This document shows positions 28,017 through 38,248 of a DNA stretch of 64,000 bases, piece by piece. How positions within the stretch are numbered: position 1 is the stretch's first letter; every line of letters begins with the position of its first letter. Below the pieces are notes generated by a model, which worked only from the letters and a program-made list of their open reading frames with translations, ran no database searches and had not been told where the DNA came from. The stretch lies in contig CACGMR010000001.1 of NCBI GenBank assembly GCA_902574215.1, positions 62,001 to 126,000 of the forward strand, read 5' to 3'. Position numbers and translations under genes: made by a program. The DNA comes from an uncultured Pelagibacteraceae bacterium (lineage in GTDB: Bacteria > Pseudomonadota > Alphaproteobacteria > Pelagibacterales > Pelagibacteraceae).

Positions 28017-28880
28017 ATGAAAATTAAAAAATTTTCAGAAAAACCATCTGATCTAAAAGATAGAATAGGAGCCAAACCAATAGTTTGTTACCCAAATACT
28101 AATATTGAAGAAAAAAATTTAAGTATTTTACATTCCGCTCGGGAACACTTGGTTAAAAAAGAGGAAGTTGTAATACCTCCAAGAGATGCAAAAACCTTTG
28201 AAGTTAAATTTGGTGAGTTTTTTAGAATTGAAAGTGTAGAGGGACCTCAAGTAGGTGATTTAAATTTATTTAATTTAAATAATTTAGAGGAAAAATTCTA
28301 TTCAGGAAAAACAAGAGCACTCTATGGAACTCATCTTTCAGTTGGAGATAAAATGTTTAGTAGTTTTCCATATCTTAGATCTTTAGCTACTATAACTTGG
28401 GACACTTTAGATTGGTATGATTATGATAAGGATGGAGGATCGGTTCATGATGTCATTGGCACAAGATGTGATCCTTATACATCAAAACTTTTGAGCGATA
28501 GTGATTATCATTATTGTTGTCACTCAAATTTAACAAGAGCTTTGGTTAAAGAAAAAAATATTCAATTAGAACATGCAGAAAAAATAGTTCATGATGTATT
28601 AAATGTATTTATGTTAACTGGATTTACCAATGATACTAAACAATACTTTATGAAAGCAAGTCCTGTAAGACCTGGTGATTATTTAGAATTTTTTGCTGAA
28701 ACAGATTTATTGGGTGCACTTTCTGCTTGTCCAGGTGGTGATTGTGGATCTGAACATTCATCCGATGTAGCAAAATGTTATCCATTAAAAGTTTCTACTT
28801 GGACAGTAGATCCAAAATATTTAAATGATATTAAACCATCAGCTATTTCCAATTATAACAGAAATCATGGCATAGATTAA
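28017..28880 (+). CDS. DUF1989 / urea-carboxylase-associated family protein
   Basis: A 287-residue protein of the DUF1989 family. Recognisable segments: VVIPPRDAKTFEVKFGEFFRI near residue 55, GPQVGDLNLFN near residue 78, and a Cys-rich stretch (SACPGGDCGSEHSS) near residue 240 that may bind metal. Family members occur next to urea carboxylase and amidases and at least some act in amine or guanidine breakdown. No such partner is here, so its role is open. Tight packing between cimA and the TrmJ-like gene (one-base overlap with the latter) suggests one operon. Confidence 0.8.
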   Translation: MKIKKFSEKPSDLKDRIGAKPIVCYPNTNIEEKNLSILHSAREHLVKKEEVVIPPRDAKTFEVKFGEFFRIESVEGPQVGDLNLFNLNNLEEKFYSGKTRALYGTHLSVGDKMFSSFPYLRSLATITWDTLDWYDYDKDGGSVHDVIGTRCDPYTSKLLSDSDYHYCCHSNLTRALVKEKNIQLEHAEKIVHDVLNVFMLTGFTNDTKQYFMKASPVRPGDYLEFFAETDLLGALSACPGGDCGSEHSSDVAKCYPLKVSTWTVDPKYLNDIKPSAISNYNRNHGID

Positions 28881-29593
28881 TGTCTGTTAATAATATTTCT
28901 TTCATTTTACACAAACCTCAACTCTCAGAAAATATAGGAGCATGTGCAAGAGGAATGAAAAATTTCAATTTTAATAAACTTATTATTATTGATCCTAAAC
29001 CAATATTTCCAAATGATAAAATTTTAGCAACCTCAGTAGGAGCAAAAAATATAATTAATAAGGCAAAAAATTTTGAAAATTTAGAAAAACCTTTAAAAAA
29101 TATTGATATTGTAATTGCAACATCAGCACGATTTAGAAATAAAAATATTAAACATATCCAATTAGAAGATTTAAAAAAAATAAATTATAAAAAGAAAATA
29201 GCTTTTTTATTTGGCTCAGAAGCATCTGGTCTATCAAATAATGAAATAAGCTATGCCAATTATACTCTTCAAATTCCGACTAATCCTGATTTTAAATCAT
29301 TAAATCTATCTCACAGCTTAATAATAATTGCTCAATATCTATCAACCATAATTAATTCAAAAGCATCTTCTTTTAATAAATCAAATAAAGTTAAATCAGC
29401 ATCTAAAAAAGAAATAGTTGCTATGGCAAAACTCTGTATTCAGAATCTTGAAGAGGTTAATTTTTTTAAATCAAAAGAGAAGAAACCGATTATGCTTGAA
29501 AACTTGAGGAATATTTTTTATAGGATGGAATTATCAACCAAAGAAACACGTATTTTATCAGGAGTATTTGCAAGTTTAGGTAAAAAACGTTGA
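28880..29593 (+). CDS. trmJ: TrmJ-like tRNA 2'-O-methyltransferase (SPOUT)
   Basis: A 237-residue SpoU/TrmH family SAM-dependent methyltransferase with the alpha/beta knot. Motif 1 is ENIGACARGMKNF (NxGxxxRxMKNF), motif 2 is FLFGSEASGLSN and motif 3 is LNLSHSLIII. The C-terminal helical extension of about 80 residues is that of TrmJ, which methylates position 32 of several tRNAs. A TrmJ versus general TrmH-family assignment rests on this extension. The stop codon overlaps the -35 box of the rpsD promoter region. Confidence 0.88.
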   Translation: MSVNNISFILHKPQLSENIGACARGMKNFNFNKLIIIDPKPIFPNDKILATSVGAKNIINKAKNFENLEKPLKNIDIVIATSARFRNKNIKHIQLEDLKKINYKKKIAFLFGSEASGLSNNEISYANYTLQIPTNPDFKSLNLSHSLIIIAQYLSTIINSKASSFNKSNKVKSASKKEIVAMAKLCIQNLEEVNFFKSKEKKPIMLENLRNIFYRMELSTKETRILSGVFASLGKKR

Positions 29594-29621
29594 TTGACAA
29601 AATGATGAGTAAGTTTATAAA
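29594..29621 (+). promoter_or_regulatory. Strong promoter of rpsD with very short leader
   Basis: TTGACA (29594-29599), 16-base spacer, TATAAA (29616-29621). The -35 box is a perfect consensus and begins directly after the trmJ stop. A start near 29628 leaves a leader of about six bases before the rpsD ATG (29634), with no ribosome binding site. Confidence 0.65.
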
Positions 29622-29633
29622 GCCCACTATCAA

Positions 29634-30251
29634 ATGACAAAAAGATTAAACTCTAAACATAAAGTAGACAGAAGATTAAAAGTTAACCTTTGGGGAAGAC
29701 CTAAAAGTCCTTTTAATACTAGAGCTTACGGACCAGGACAACATGGTCAAACAAAAACATCAAAGCCATCTGATTATGGAATACAGCTTCAAGCTAAACA
29801 AAAATTAAAAGCATATTACGGCAACATTAACGAGAGACAGTTTAGAAATATTTACAAAAAAGCGGTAATGCTTAAAGGTGATACCGGAGAAAATTTAATT
29901 GGCCTTCTTGAAAGAAGATTGGATGCCGTTATCTACAGAGCAAAATTTGCAACAACAATTTTTTCAGCTAGACAATTAATCAATCACGGCCATGTAAAAG
30001 TAAATGGTAAAAAAGTAAATATTGGAAGTTATTTAGTTAGAGAAGAAGATTCAATTGAGATAAGAGATAAATCTAAACAGCTTGCAATTATCGATATTGC
30101 TCTTGCTAATAAAGAAAGAGAAACTCCAGAATATATTCAGATGGATGAAAAAAACAAAAAATTAAAGTTTGTTAGAGTTCCAAAGTTTGAAGAAGTTCCA
30201 TATCCAATTGTTATGGAGCCTAATCTGGTGATTGAATATTATTCTAGATAA
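29634..30251 (+). CDS. rpsD: 30S ribosomal protein S4
   Basis: The 205-residue S4 protein, a primary 16S rRNA binder. The N-terminal [20 protein letters not shown], the [14 protein letters not shown] segment (here [13 protein letters not shown]) and the S4 RNA-binding domain around residues 93-150 ([31 protein letters not shown]) are clear. The gene is monocistronic, apart from the alpha operon, as usual in alphaproteobacteria. It converges with grxD with no gap. Confidence 0.98.
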   Translation: MTKRLNSKHKVDRRLKVNLWGRPKSPFNTRAYGPGQHGQTKTSKPSDYGIQLQAKQKLKAYYGNINERQFRNIYKKAVMLKGDTGENLIGLLERRLDAVIYRAKFATTIFSARQLINHGHVKVNGKKVNIGSYLVREEDSIEIRDKSKQLAIIDIALANKERETPEYIQMDEKNKKLKFVRVPKFEEVPYPIVMEPNLVIEYYSR

Positions 30252-30590
30252 TTAACTTTTAGCCTTAAAATTTATATTTTTGCTTTCAAAAAGTTTTGCC
30301 AATTCACCACTTTCATACATTTCTTTAACAATATCGCATCCACCAATAAATTCATTTTTAACATAAAGTTGTGGGATGGTTGGCCAATCACTAAAAACTT
30401 TAATACCCTCTCTTAAATTTTGATTTTCTAAAACATTTACTCCTTTAAAGTTTACTTCTAGGATTTTTAAAATATTTGAAGTAGCCATTGAAAACCCACA
30501 TTGTGGAGCGTCAGGTGTGCCTTTCATAAACAGACATACTTCGTTGTTTTCAATTTCATTTTTTATTAAATCATTTGTTTGTTGATCCAT
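30252..30590 (-). CDS. grxD: Monothiol glutaredoxin, Grx4/Grx5 type
   Basis: A 112-residue CGFS-type glutaredoxin: KGTPDAPQCGFSMAT holds the single active Cys, and WPTIPQLYVKNEFIGGCDIV carries the cis-Pro and glutathione-binding residues. These proteins carry a [2Fe-2S] cluster with glutathione and partner with BolA proteins in Fe-S delivery. bolA lies directly upstream (no gap), supporting the pairing. Last gene of the minus-strand purine run. Confidence 0.95.
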   Translation of the reverse strand: MDQQTNDLIKNEIENNEVCLFMKGTPDAPQCGFSMATSNILKILEVNFKGVNVLENQNLREGIKVFSDWPTIPQLYVKNEFIGGCDIVKEMYESGELAKLFESKNINFKAKS

Positions 30591-30821
30591 TTAACTCTCC
30601 TTTGTTTTAATTGCTAATGCATGTAGTTCATTGCCCATTCTACCTTTTAATGAATTGTAAACCATTTTATGTTGCTCAATTTTACTTTTTCCAGAAAATT
30701 GTGACGAGGTAACGGTAGCTGAATAATGATTTCCATCACCTGCTAAATCTTGTATTTCAACAATTGCATCTGGCATTGCCTCTTTTATAAAATTCTCAAT
30801 TTCTTTTAAATCCATCGCCAT
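30591..30821 (-). CDS. BolA family protein
   Basis: A 76-residue BolA/YrbA-type protein. The core has the expected class II KH-like pattern: PDAIVEIQDLAGDGNHYSATV, then FSGKSKIEQHKMVYNSL with the conserved His, and MGNELHALAIKT. It partners with the adjacent monothiol glutaredoxin as an Fe-S trafficking pair. Its ATG overlaps the purL stop by one base (TAATG), so it is translated from the purine operon mRNA. Confidence 0.93.
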   Translation of the reverse strand: MAMDLKEIENFIKEAMPDAIVEIQDLAGDGNHYSATVTSSQFSGKSKIEQHKMVYNSLKGRMGNELHALAIKTKES

Positions 30822-33013
30822 TATTTACTCATATAGTTTGTAAGCCAACTTTTATTAGAAGTTAATAATTCGTCAATTGTAACTTTTGTCTTATCATTAA
30901 TATATAGTTCATTTACATTAATTGTACCAAGTTCATCGAAATGGACTGCATTTTTATGCAATATATCAGCTACTTTTTTAAAATCTTTTTTGTTTATTTC
31001 TATAATATATCTACCTTGATCTTCAGCAAAAAAGTATTCTATTTCATTAATTAGATATTTGGGTTTTTTAATATTTATTCCTTTTTTTCCTTTAATACAC
31101 ATTTTTGATACTGCAGTAATTATGCCTCCTAAAGAAACATCATGAGCACTTTTTATTAAATTATTATCAATTAATTTGAGTAAAGTTTCTCCATTATTTT
31201 TTTCATTAAATAGATTTACCTCAGGTGGAGGTCCATTTTTTTCATCTAAAATATTTCTTGCAAATAAACTTTGATCAATATGTCCTTCGGTTTTTCCAAT
31301 CACTAAAACTATATTATCAACTTCTTTAAAATCCATAGTGATCATATTCTGATAATTCTTGATTAACCCAACCCCACCAATTGCAGGCGTAGGTTTTATA
31401 CCTTCCTCTTTTGTTTGGTTGTAGAAAGATACATTTCCAGAAACTACTGGGAATTTTAAATATTCGCTCGCTTCACCAATACCTTGAACACATTCAACAA
31501 ACTCACCCATGTTTTCTTCATTTTCAGGACTTCCAAAATTTAAACAATTCGTGATAGCAATAGGTTTTGCGCCAACAGATATAAGATTTCTAAAACTTTC
31601 ACAAACTACTTGCTTTCCACCAGTTAAAGGGTGAGCCCAACAATAAATTGCAGAGGAATCTACCGAAGCAGCAACAGCTTTATCTGTACCATGAACTCTT
31701 ACAACCCCTGAATCTCCGCCTGGCTTCTGTATAGTATCTCCCATTACAGTATGATCATATTGTTGCCAAATCCATTCTTTGCTGCATACATTTGGATTTG
31801 CTAAAATTTTTTTTAAAACATCAATAATTTTTAAATGCTTAAGATCTTCTTTTTTAATTTTATTTTTTTTAGGTAACTTTGCTTTTTTCCATTTTCGATC
31901 ATACATAGGAGAGTTTTCAACTAATGTATTAACAGGTATGTCTGCAACTTTTTCATCATCAAAATAAAGTTCTATTTTTTTTGACTTAGTTGTTTTTCCA
32001 ATTACCGCAAAATCTAAATTCCATTTATCAAATATTTTTTTTGCTTGTTCTTCTTTACCGTTTTCTAAAACAATCAACATTCTTTCTTGGCTCTCAGAGA
32101 GCATAATTTCGTATGGTGTCATTTTGGTTTCTCTGCATGGCACTTTATTTAAATTGATTTCAATTCCGAGGTTTCCTTTTGAAGCCATTTCAATACTTGA
32201 AGAGGTTAATCCTGCAGCACCCATATCTTGAATGGCTATAATTGAGTCTCCTGCCATTAACTCTAGACAAGCTTCTAGTAAAAGTTTTTCAGTAAATGGA
32301 TCTCCAACTTGAACTGTTGGCTTTTTTTCCTCAATTTTTTCATCAAAACTAGCTGAAGCCATACTTGCTCCATGAATTCCATCTCTTCCTGTTTTAGACC
32401 CTACATAAATGACAGGTTTATTTAAACCAGCAGCTTTAGAATAAAAAATCTTATCTTTTTTGACTAATCCCAATGTCATAGCGTTAACTAAAATATTTCC
32501 GTTATACGAGCTATCAAAGCTTGTTTGTCCAGCTATTGTTGGAACACCCATGCAGTTTCCATAACCGCCTATGCCGTGAACAACACCTCTTAATAAATTT
32601 TTTGTTTTTTTATTTTGTGGTGACCCAAAATGAATGGAGTTCAAGTTAGCTATTGGTCTTGCGCCCATTGTAAATACATCTCTCATTATTCCTCCAACAC
32701 CGGTAGCAGCACCTTGATATGGTTCAATAAATGAAGGGTGATTGTGACTTTCTATTTTAAAAACTATCGCATCATTATCCTCAATATCAATAACACCAGC
32801 GTTTTCTCCAGGACCTTGAATAACTTTCTTTCCTTTAGTAGGTAGTTTTTTTAGGTGCAATCTTGATGATTTATAAGAACAATGTTCATTCCACATTGCA
32901 GAAAAAATACCTAGCTCTGTGATATTGGGAGTTCTCTTTAATAGCTCACAAATTTTAGCGTATTCATCTTTCTTTAAACCGTGATCAACTGCTACTTGTT
33001 CGTTTACAATCAT
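30821..33013 (-). CDS. purL: FGAM synthase subunit PurL (small type)
   Basis: The 730-residue ATP-dependent catalytic subunit that makes formylglycinamidine ribonucleotide. It needs PurQ (glutaminase) and PurS, which are both immediately upstream. Landmarks: FSAMWNEHCSYKSSR near residue 38, ESHNHPSFIEPYQGAATGVGGI (split here) with the ATP/Mg site, GDSIIAIQDMGAAGLTSS near residue 260, and a second AIR-synthase repeat in the C-terminal half (GGDSGVVRVHG). Length is that of the small PurL found in Bacillus and alphaproteobacteria. It overlaps purQ by four bases. Confidence 0.96.
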   Translation of the reverse strand: MIVNEQVAVDHGLKKDEYAKICELLKRTPNITELGIFSAMWNEHCSYKSSRLHLKKLPTKGKKVIQGPGENAGVIDIEDNDAIVFKIESHNHPSFIEPYQGAATGVGGIMRDVFTMGARPIANLNSIHFGSPQNKKTKNLLRGVVHGIGGYGNCMGVPTIAGQTSFDSSYNGNILVNAMTLGLVKKDKIFYSKAAGLNKPVIYVGSKTGRDGIHGASMASASFDEKIEEKKPTVQVGDPFTEKLLLEACLELMAGDSIIAIQDMGAAGLTSSSIEMASKGNLGIEINLNKVPCRETKMTPYEIMLSESQERMLIVLENGKEEQAKKIFDKWNLDFAVIGKTTKSKKIELYFDDEKVADIPVNTLVENSPMYDRKWKKAKLPKKNKIKKEDLKHLKIIDVLKKILANPNVCSKEWIWQQYDHTVMGDTIQKPGGDSGVVRVHGTDKAVAASVDSSAIYCWAHPLTGGKQVVCESFRNLISVGAKPIAITNCLNFGSPENEENMGEFVECVQGIGEASEYLKFPVVSGNVSFYNQTKEEGIKPTPAIGGVGLIKNYQNMITMDFKEVDNIVLVIGKTEGHIDQSLFARNILDEKNGPPPEVNLFNEKNNGETLLKLIDNNLIKSAHDVSLGGIITAVSKMCIKGKKGINIKKPKYLINEIEYFFAEDQGRYIIEINKKDFKKVADILHKNAVHFDELGTINVNELYINDKTKVTIDELLTSNKSWLTNYMSK

Positions 33014-33693
33014 TTTAAGTTGTTTATTAAGTTTTTAAAAAATAATGATCCATCCTCACCTGATAAAGATGTATCAATCATTCTTTCAGGGTGGGGCATC
33101 ATTCCTAGAACATTTTTTTCTTTATTAAATATACCTGCAATATTTTTTAAGGATCCATTAGGGTTAAATTGATCTTCTATTTTTCCATTTTCATCACAAT
33201 AGTTAATAGCTATTTGATTATTATCTTCAATTTCTTTTAATTGATCATTGGTACAAAAATAATTTCCTTCATTATGAGCGATATGAAATTCTAAAACTTC
33301 GTTATCAACATTTTTAAAATATTTATTTTTTTTATCATTAATTTTTACAAAAACATTTTTACAAATAAATTCTAAATATTTGTTTCTAAGCAAAACACCT
33401 GGAACTAAACCAGTTTCTACCAATATTTGAAATCCATTACAGATACCCATAACCATACCTCCTGAATTTGCAAAATTAATTACTGACTGCATTATTTTTG
33501 ATTTAGATGCCATACTTCCACATCTTAAGTAGTCCCCATATGAAAAACCACCTGGCAATACAACCAAATCACTTTTTGGTAATTCAGTATCAGCATGCCA
33601 AACCATTTTATTTTTAAATCCAAATTTTTTTAGAGCAACATCCATGTCTCTGTCACAATTTGAACCCGGAAAAGTAATAACTGATGATTTCAT
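33010..33693 (-). CDS. purQ: FGAM synthase glutaminase subunit PurQ
   Basis: A 227-residue class I glutamine amidotransferase supplying ammonia to PurL. FPGSNCDRDMDVAL is the N-terminal signature, VLPGGFSYGDYLRCG is the oxyanion region, GICNGFQILVETGL has the nucleophilic Cys, and MMPHPERM holds the catalytic His/Glu. It overlaps purL by four bases and purS lies three bases upstream. Confidence 0.96.
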   Translation of the reverse strand: MKSSVITFPGSNCDRDMDVALKKFGFKNKMVWHADTELPKSDLVVLPGGFSYGDYLRCGSMASKSKIMQSVINFANSGGMVMGICNGFQILVETGLVPGVLLRNKYLEFICKNVFVKINDKKNKYFKNVDNEVLEFHIAHNEGNYFCTNDQLKEIEDNNQIAINYCDENGKIEDQFNPNGSLKNIAGIFNKEKNVLGMMPHPERMIDTSLSGEDGSLFFKNLINNLK

Positions 33694-33696
33694 TAA

Positions 33697-33939
33697 TTAC
33701 TTTGGATCAATAATTTTATAATTTTCAATTACAAGATTTGCCAAAAGTTTTTTACACATTTCTTCAACTTTTGCTTTTGCTTTGTCGTTATCAGTTTCTT
33801 TAGTGTCTATTTCAAAATATTTACCTTGTCTAACTTCATTAATATCCTGAAAACCCATTCCATCCAGAGTTTGATGAATAACTTTTCCTTGTGGATCAAG
33901 TACATCCTTTTTTAGAGTAATGATTACAGAAATTTTCAT
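33697..33939 (-). CDS. purS: FGAM synthase subunit PurS
   Basis: An 80-residue subunit that bridges PurL and PurQ. The typical PurS pattern is present: [19 protein letters not shown] at the N-terminus, [17 protein letters not shown] in the centre and a C-terminal helix ending [13 protein letters not shown]. Overlap of four bases with purC upstream. Its presence confirms the three-subunit enzyme rather than the large single-chain form. Confidence 0.95.
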   Translation of the reverse strand: MKISVIITLKKDVLDPQGKVIHQTLDGMGFQDINEVRQGKYFEIDTKETDNDKAKAKVEEMCKKLLANLVIENYKIIDPK

Positions 33940-34721
33940 TTTTTCTTTCTTTTAACTGAAGATAATTTAGTTACATTTACTGCTGAAACATTAGATTGTT
34001 CATGAAGTATACCTAATCTTTTAGCAACCTCAGTATATGCTGGAATTAAATCACCCAGATCTTTTCTAAACCTATCTTTATCTAATTTTTTTTCTGTAAT
34101 ACTGTCCCACAATCTGCAAGTATCAGGACTAATTTCATCTGCCAAAATAACTTCATTTTTTCCATCAATTTTAACTCTCCCAAATTCTAATTTAAAATCG
34201 ATAAGTTTAATTCCGACACCTCTAAACATCCCAATCATAAAATCATTAATCCTTAAAATCATTTTTTTAACTTTATCTATTTCTATTTTTGATGCCCAAT
34301 CAAATGCTAAAATATGCTCTTCAGATATTAATGGATCTCCAAGCTTGTCATCTTTTAAGCAGTATTCAATTAGAGGTTCTTTTAAAACAGTACCATCCTC
34401 AATGCCCAATCTTTTAGTAATTGAACCTGTTGCAACATTTCTCACAATAAATTCTATCGGAATTATTTCTACAAGCTTTATAATTTGCTCACGCATATTT
34501 AATCTTTTAACTAAATGATTTTTGATTCCTATTTGAGAGAGGTTAGAAAGTATATGTTCTGAAATTCTATTGTTTAGAACACCTTTACCCTCAATTGTAG
34601 TTTTTTTTTGATTATTAAATGCAGTTGCATCATCTTTAAAATATTGAATAACTAAGTTTTTATCATTTGTTGTATAAATGATTTTAGCTTTTCCTTCGTA
34701 TAATTTTTTACCTTTTTTCAT
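33936..34721 (-). CDS. purC: SAICAR synthetase
   Basis: The 261-residue phosphoribosylaminoimidazole-succinocarboxamide synthase. [19 protein letters not shown] begins the protein with the ATP-binding strand loop. [22 protein letters not shown] and [14 protein letters not shown] form the substrate site, and [14 protein letters not shown] is the family signature. A short basic C-terminal tail (SVKRKKK) is added. It overlaps purB by one base. Confidence 0.96.
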   Translation of the reverse strand: MKKGKKLYEGKAKIIYTTNDKNLVIQYFKDDATAFNNQKKTTIEGKGVLNNRISEHILSNLSQIGIKNHLVKRLNMREQIIKLVEIIPIEFIVRNVATGSITKRLGIEDGTVLKEPLIEYCLKDDKLGDPLISEEHILAFDWASKIEIDKVKKMILRINDFMIGMFRGVGIKLIDFKLEFGRVKIDGKNEVILADEISPDTCRLWDSITEKKLDKDRFRKDLGDLIPAYTEVAKRLGILHEQSNVSAVNVTKLSSVKRKKK

Positions 34722-36013
34722 TATTTAAAAACTCTTCTAAATATAAAATCTACATTTTTAAAGTGTTTAGAATAATTAAATATAGATTTTAGTTTTTTTG
34801 GTGAAATTTTACTTTTTATCAATTTATCAGATGAAATGACGTCAATTAAATTTAAATTTTCTGCAAAACATTTTTTTGCATAAGATTGAATCAATCTGTA
34901 AGATTTTTCTCTACTTAATCCTGTTTTAGTTAATTCCAACATAACTTCTTGAGAAAAAATTAAACCTTTTGTTAAATTTAAGTTTTTCAGCATTTTTTTT
35001 GGATAAACAATCATATTATCTAAAATATTTGTAAGTCTAACTAATGCAAAATCAGTTGTTATATTAGCATCTGGTCCGATATTTCTTTCAACACTTGAAT
35101 GAGAAATATCTCTTTCATGCCAAAGAGCAATGTTTTCAAGTGCTGGTACAACTGAACTTCTAACCATTCTAGCTAAACCGGTAAGATTTTCACTTAAGAT
35201 AGGATTTTTTTTATGAGGCATTGCGGAGGATCCTTTTTGATTTTTAGAGAAATATTCTTGTAGTTCATAAACCTCAGTTCTTTGTAAGTGTCTTATTTCA
35301 ACTGCTACTCTCTCTATTGAACCTGCAATAATTCCTAAAACAGAAAAATAAAATGCATGTCTGTCTCTTGGAATTACTTGTGTAGATATTGGCTCAACTT
35401 TTAGACCTAATTTTTTGGCAACATGTTTTTCAACGTTTGGATTAATATTGGCAAATGTACCAACAGCCCCAGAAATTGCACAAGTTGATACTTCTTCAAT
35501 AGCATCTTTTAGTCTTTTTCTATTTCTTTTAAATTCCTCATAGAACGAAGCCAATTTTAACCCAAAAGTAATTGGCTCAGCATGGATACCGTGACTTCTT
35601 CCCATACACGGTGTAAATTTATTTTTTTTGGCTTGTTTTTTTAAAACTTTTAAAATTTGATCTATATCTTTTAAAATGATTTTACCTGATTGGACCAATT
35701 GAATATTAAAACTAGTATCTAGAACATCAGATGAGGTCATACCCTGATGAAGGTATCTAGCTTTAATTCCAGCTTTTTCAGTAACAGAAGTTAGAAAAGC
35801 TATTACATCGTGTTTTACCTCAGATTCTATTTTGTGAATTCTGCTTACATTAATTCTAGCTTTTTTTCTTACAACTGAAGCAACACCTCTTGGAATTTGT
35901 CCAAGTTTTTCCATTGCCTCAGCAGCTGCAACTTCTACATTTAACCAGATTTTATATTTATTTTCTTCTGACCAAATATCAGTTAATTCTTTTCGCGAGT
36001 ATCTTTTAATCAT
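34721..36013 (-). CDS. purB: Adenylosuccinate lyase
   Basis: A 430-residue fumarase/aspartase superfamily enzyme acting twice in purine synthesis. The N-terminal [20 protein letters not shown] is typical, HDVIAFL and TSSDVLDT form the first active-site region, [14 protein letters not shown] the second, and [11 protein letters not shown] the signature loop with the catalytic Ser. Placed between map and purC, with one-base and three-base spacing. Full length. Confidence 0.96.
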   Translation of the reverse strand: MIKRYSRKELTDIWSEENKYKIWLNVEVAAAEAMEKLGQIPRGVASVVRKKARINVSRIHKIESEVKHDVIAFLTSVTEKAGIKARYLHQGMTSSDVLDTSFNIQLVQSGKIILKDIDQILKVLKKQAKKNKFTPCMGRSHGIHAEPITFGLKLASFYEEFKRNRKRLKDAIEEVSTCAISGAVGTFANINPNVEKHVAKKLGLKVEPISTQVIPRDRHAFYFSVLGIIAGSIERVAVEIRHLQRTEVYELQEYFSKNQKGSSAMPHKKNPILSENLTGLARMVRSSVVPALENIALWHERDISHSSVERNIGPDANITTDFALVRLTNILDNMIVYPKKMLKNLNLTKGLIFSQEVMLELTKTGLSREKSYRLIQSYAKKCFAENLNLIDVISSDKLIKSKISPKKLKSIFNYSKHFKNVDFIFRRVFK

Positions 36014-36016
36014 TAA

Positions 36017-36787
36017 TTATAAGTATGGAGGCTTTGAATAACCTTTAGCAGATTCTGTAAAGATTTCATAACCATTTTCAGTAATTCCTAACGTATGTTC
36101 AAATTGTACAGATAAAGATTTATCTTTTGTAACAGCTGTCCAACCATCATTCAACATTTTTACATCATATTTACCTGCATTTATCATTGGTTCTATCGTA
36201 AATGTCATACCAGGTCTTAATTCCATGCCTGTATTTTTTTTACCATAGTGTAAAATATTTGGTGGCTCATGAAATGTTGTGCTTATTCCGTGACCACAAA
36301 AGTCTCTAACAACTGAAAATCCTTTTTCTTCTACAAATGATTGAATTTCATAACCAATATCTCCTAATTTAATACCAGGTTTTAAAATTTTAATAGCTCT
36401 CATCATAGATTCATAAGTAACATCTATAAGATTTTTTAACTTAACCGGAGTTTTTCCAACACAAAACATTCTACTTGTATCCCCGTAGTGCTCATCTACA
36501 ATTGCAGTTACATCTACATTAATTGCATCACCTTCTTGTAAAATTCTATCAGATGGTATTCCGTGACATACAACATGATTTAAAGACGTACATAAAGATT
36601 TTGTAAATCCCCTGTAATATAGTGGAGCTGAATAACCACCATTATCTCTAATAAACTCATATCCTAAGTTGTCGATGTAATCTGTAGAAACACCTTCTTT
36701 GATATTTTCAGTTAACATATCTAGAGTTCTTGCAGCCAGTTTTCCTGCGACTCTCATTTTTTCAAATTTTTCTTTATAATCAGTCAT
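36017..36787 (-). CDS. map: Methionine aminopeptidase type I
   Basis: A 256-residue enzyme removing the start methionine. The metal ligands are all visible: VDVTAIVDEHYGDTSRMF (two Asp), CGHGISTTFHEPP (His), TIEPM (Glu) and QFEHTLGIT (Glu). No N-terminal zinc finger. It overlaps sfsA by eight bases and precedes purB by three, an unusual position for map inside the purine run. Confidence 0.95.
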   Translation of the reverse strand: MTDYKEKFEKMRVAGKLAARTLDMLTENIKEGVSTDYIDNLGYEFIRDNGGYSAPLYYRGFTKSLCTSLNHVVCHGIPSDRILQEGDAINVDVTAIVDEHYGDTSRMFCVGKTPVKLKNLIDVTYESMMRAIKILKPGIKLGDIGYEIQSFVEEKGFSVVRDFCGHGISTTFHEPPNILHYGKKNTGMELRPGMTFTIEPMINAGKYDVKMLNDGWTAVTKDKSLSVQFEHTLGITENGYEIFTESAKGYSKPPYL

Positions 36788-37478
36788 CTATAATTTTTAA
36801 TTTTTTATCTATAAAAATTTTCTTAGAACTTATATCACATCTATAAGCCAAAAAATTAACACCTGCTTTTTTAGCTTTTAGGTAGGCGTTGTAATATTCT
36901 TCATCTATATCTTTAGCTATTTTAAAATATTTCATATTTTGAATTTGAACTAAAAATATTAAGTATGTTTTATAACTTTTTTTTATGGCATCAATAAGGG
37001 TTAATAAATGCTTAATTCCTCTAGTTGTTGGCGCATCTGGAAATTCAGCGGTATCTTTATTTCTAAATAATGTAACGTTTTTGACCTCAACAAAAGTTTT
37101 TTGATCCTTTTTTTCTAATAAAAAATCAAATCTAGTTTTCTTATTAAAAAAAACCTCTGCTTTTAAGGAGTCATTATTTTTAAGTTCATTTATAAGATTG
37201 TTGTTAAGTCCATGCTCAACTATTCTATTTGCCATATGAGTGTTTACACCAACTAAATTTTTTCTAGATTTAATAATTTCTAATCCATATTTAAGTTTTC
37301 GTTTTGGATCGTTATTAGGAAGCAAATAAACTTCATTACCTTTATCTAGCAAACCTTTCATTGAACCTGTGTTAGGACAGTGAGCTGTGACAATATCTTT
37401 ACCCAGCTTTACGTCAGTAAAAAACCTTTTATAACGTTTGATTAGTTTGCCTTTTATTAAAGACTTGGTAAATTCCAT
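36780..37478 (-). CDS. sfsA: SfsA family DNA/RNA nuclease homolog
   Basis: A 232-residue SfsA protein with an OB-like N-terminal part (KGKLIKRYKRFFTDVKLG) and a PD-(D/E)xK-like C-terminal part. The segments HCPNTGSMKGLL, TRFDFLL and FVEVKNVTLF carry the conserved residues of the nuclease-like core, and FPDAPTTRGIKHLLTL is the family signature. Originally described as sugar fermentation stimulation protein, its real role is uncertain. First gene of the minus-strand run and divergent from the CinA-like gene. Confidence 0.92.
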   Translation of the reverse strand: MEFTKSLIKGKLIKRYKRFFTDVKLGKDIVTAHCPNTGSMKGLLDKGNEVYLLPNNDPKRKLKYGLEIIKSRKNLVGVNTHMANRIVEHGLNNNLINELKNNDSLKAEVFFNKKTRFDFLLEKKDQKTFVEVKNVTLFRNKDTAEFPDAPTTRGIKHLLTLIDAIKKSYKTYLIFLVQIQNMKYFKIAKDIDEEYYNAYLKAKKAGVNFLAYRCDISSKKIFIDKKLKIIDD

Positions 37479-37498
37479 TACTAAATTATATATTTCAT

Positions 37499-38248
37499 AT
37501 GGATAAAAAAGTAAAAGTTAATGCATCGATTTTAATCATTGGTAATGAAATTTTATCTGGCAGAACTCAAGACACAAATACCTCAACCTTAGCAATTTGG
37601 CTTAATTCAATTGGAGTAAATGTTGCTGAAGTAAGAGTAATACCTGATGTTGAAGATATTATTGTTAATAATTTAAATTTACTTAGATCCACACATGACT
37701 ATGTTTTTACAACTGGTGGTATTGGACCTACCCATGATGATATTACCGCTCAATCAGTATCAAAGGCTTTTGGAATAAAATATGAAGTTCACAAAGAAGC
37801 TTTTAAAATATTAGAAGCTTATTACCAACCAGGTGAATTTAATGATGGAAGACAAAAGATGGCATGGATGCCGGAGAATGCAAAATTAATTTTAAACCCA
37901 ACAAGTGGTGCGCCCGGATTTAATGTTGAAAATGTTTTTTCTTTACCAGGGGTTCCATCAATTTTAAAATCAATGTTAGGTGGCTTAACTAATATTATAG
38001 TAGGGGGCAAACCTATTAAAAGTCTTACAATCAGTTTAAGAACTGTTGAAAGTGAAATAGCTAACTCTTTAACAAAAGTTCAAAATGACAATCAAGATGT
38101 AGAAATAGGAAGTTATCCATTTTTTCATGCAGGCAAATTAGGTGTTTCAATTGTAATAAGGTCTGAGGACCAAAGTAAAATTGATAATTGTAATTCTCAA
38201 ATTTTAAAATTTGTGAATGAGAAAAAAATTGAGGTAGTAGATAGATAA
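37499..38248 (+). CDS. CinA-like molybdopterin-binding domain protein
   Basis: A 249-residue protein with the MoCF_biosynth (CinA N-terminal) domain: ILIIGNEILSGRTQDTN at the start, TTGGIGPTHDDITAQS near residue 78 and FSLPGVPSILKSML near residue 145. The C-terminal nicotinamide-nucleotide amidase domain of full CinA is missing, so this is the short COG1058 form whose role (possibly pyrophosphatase on nucleotides) is not settled. Its stop overlaps the next ATG by one base. Confidence 0.88.
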   Translation: MDKKVKVNASILIIGNEILSGRTQDTNTSTLAIWLNSIGVNVAEVRVIPDVEDIIVNNLNLLRSTHDYVFTTGGIGPTHDDITAQSVSKAFGIKYEVHKEAFKILEAYYQPGEFNDGRQKMAWMPENAKLILNPTSGAPGFNVENVFSLPGVPSILKSMLGGLTNIIVGGKPIKSLTISLRTVESEIANSLTKVQNDNQDVEIGSYPFFHAGKLGVSIVIRSEDQSKIDNCNSQILKFVNEKKIEVVDR

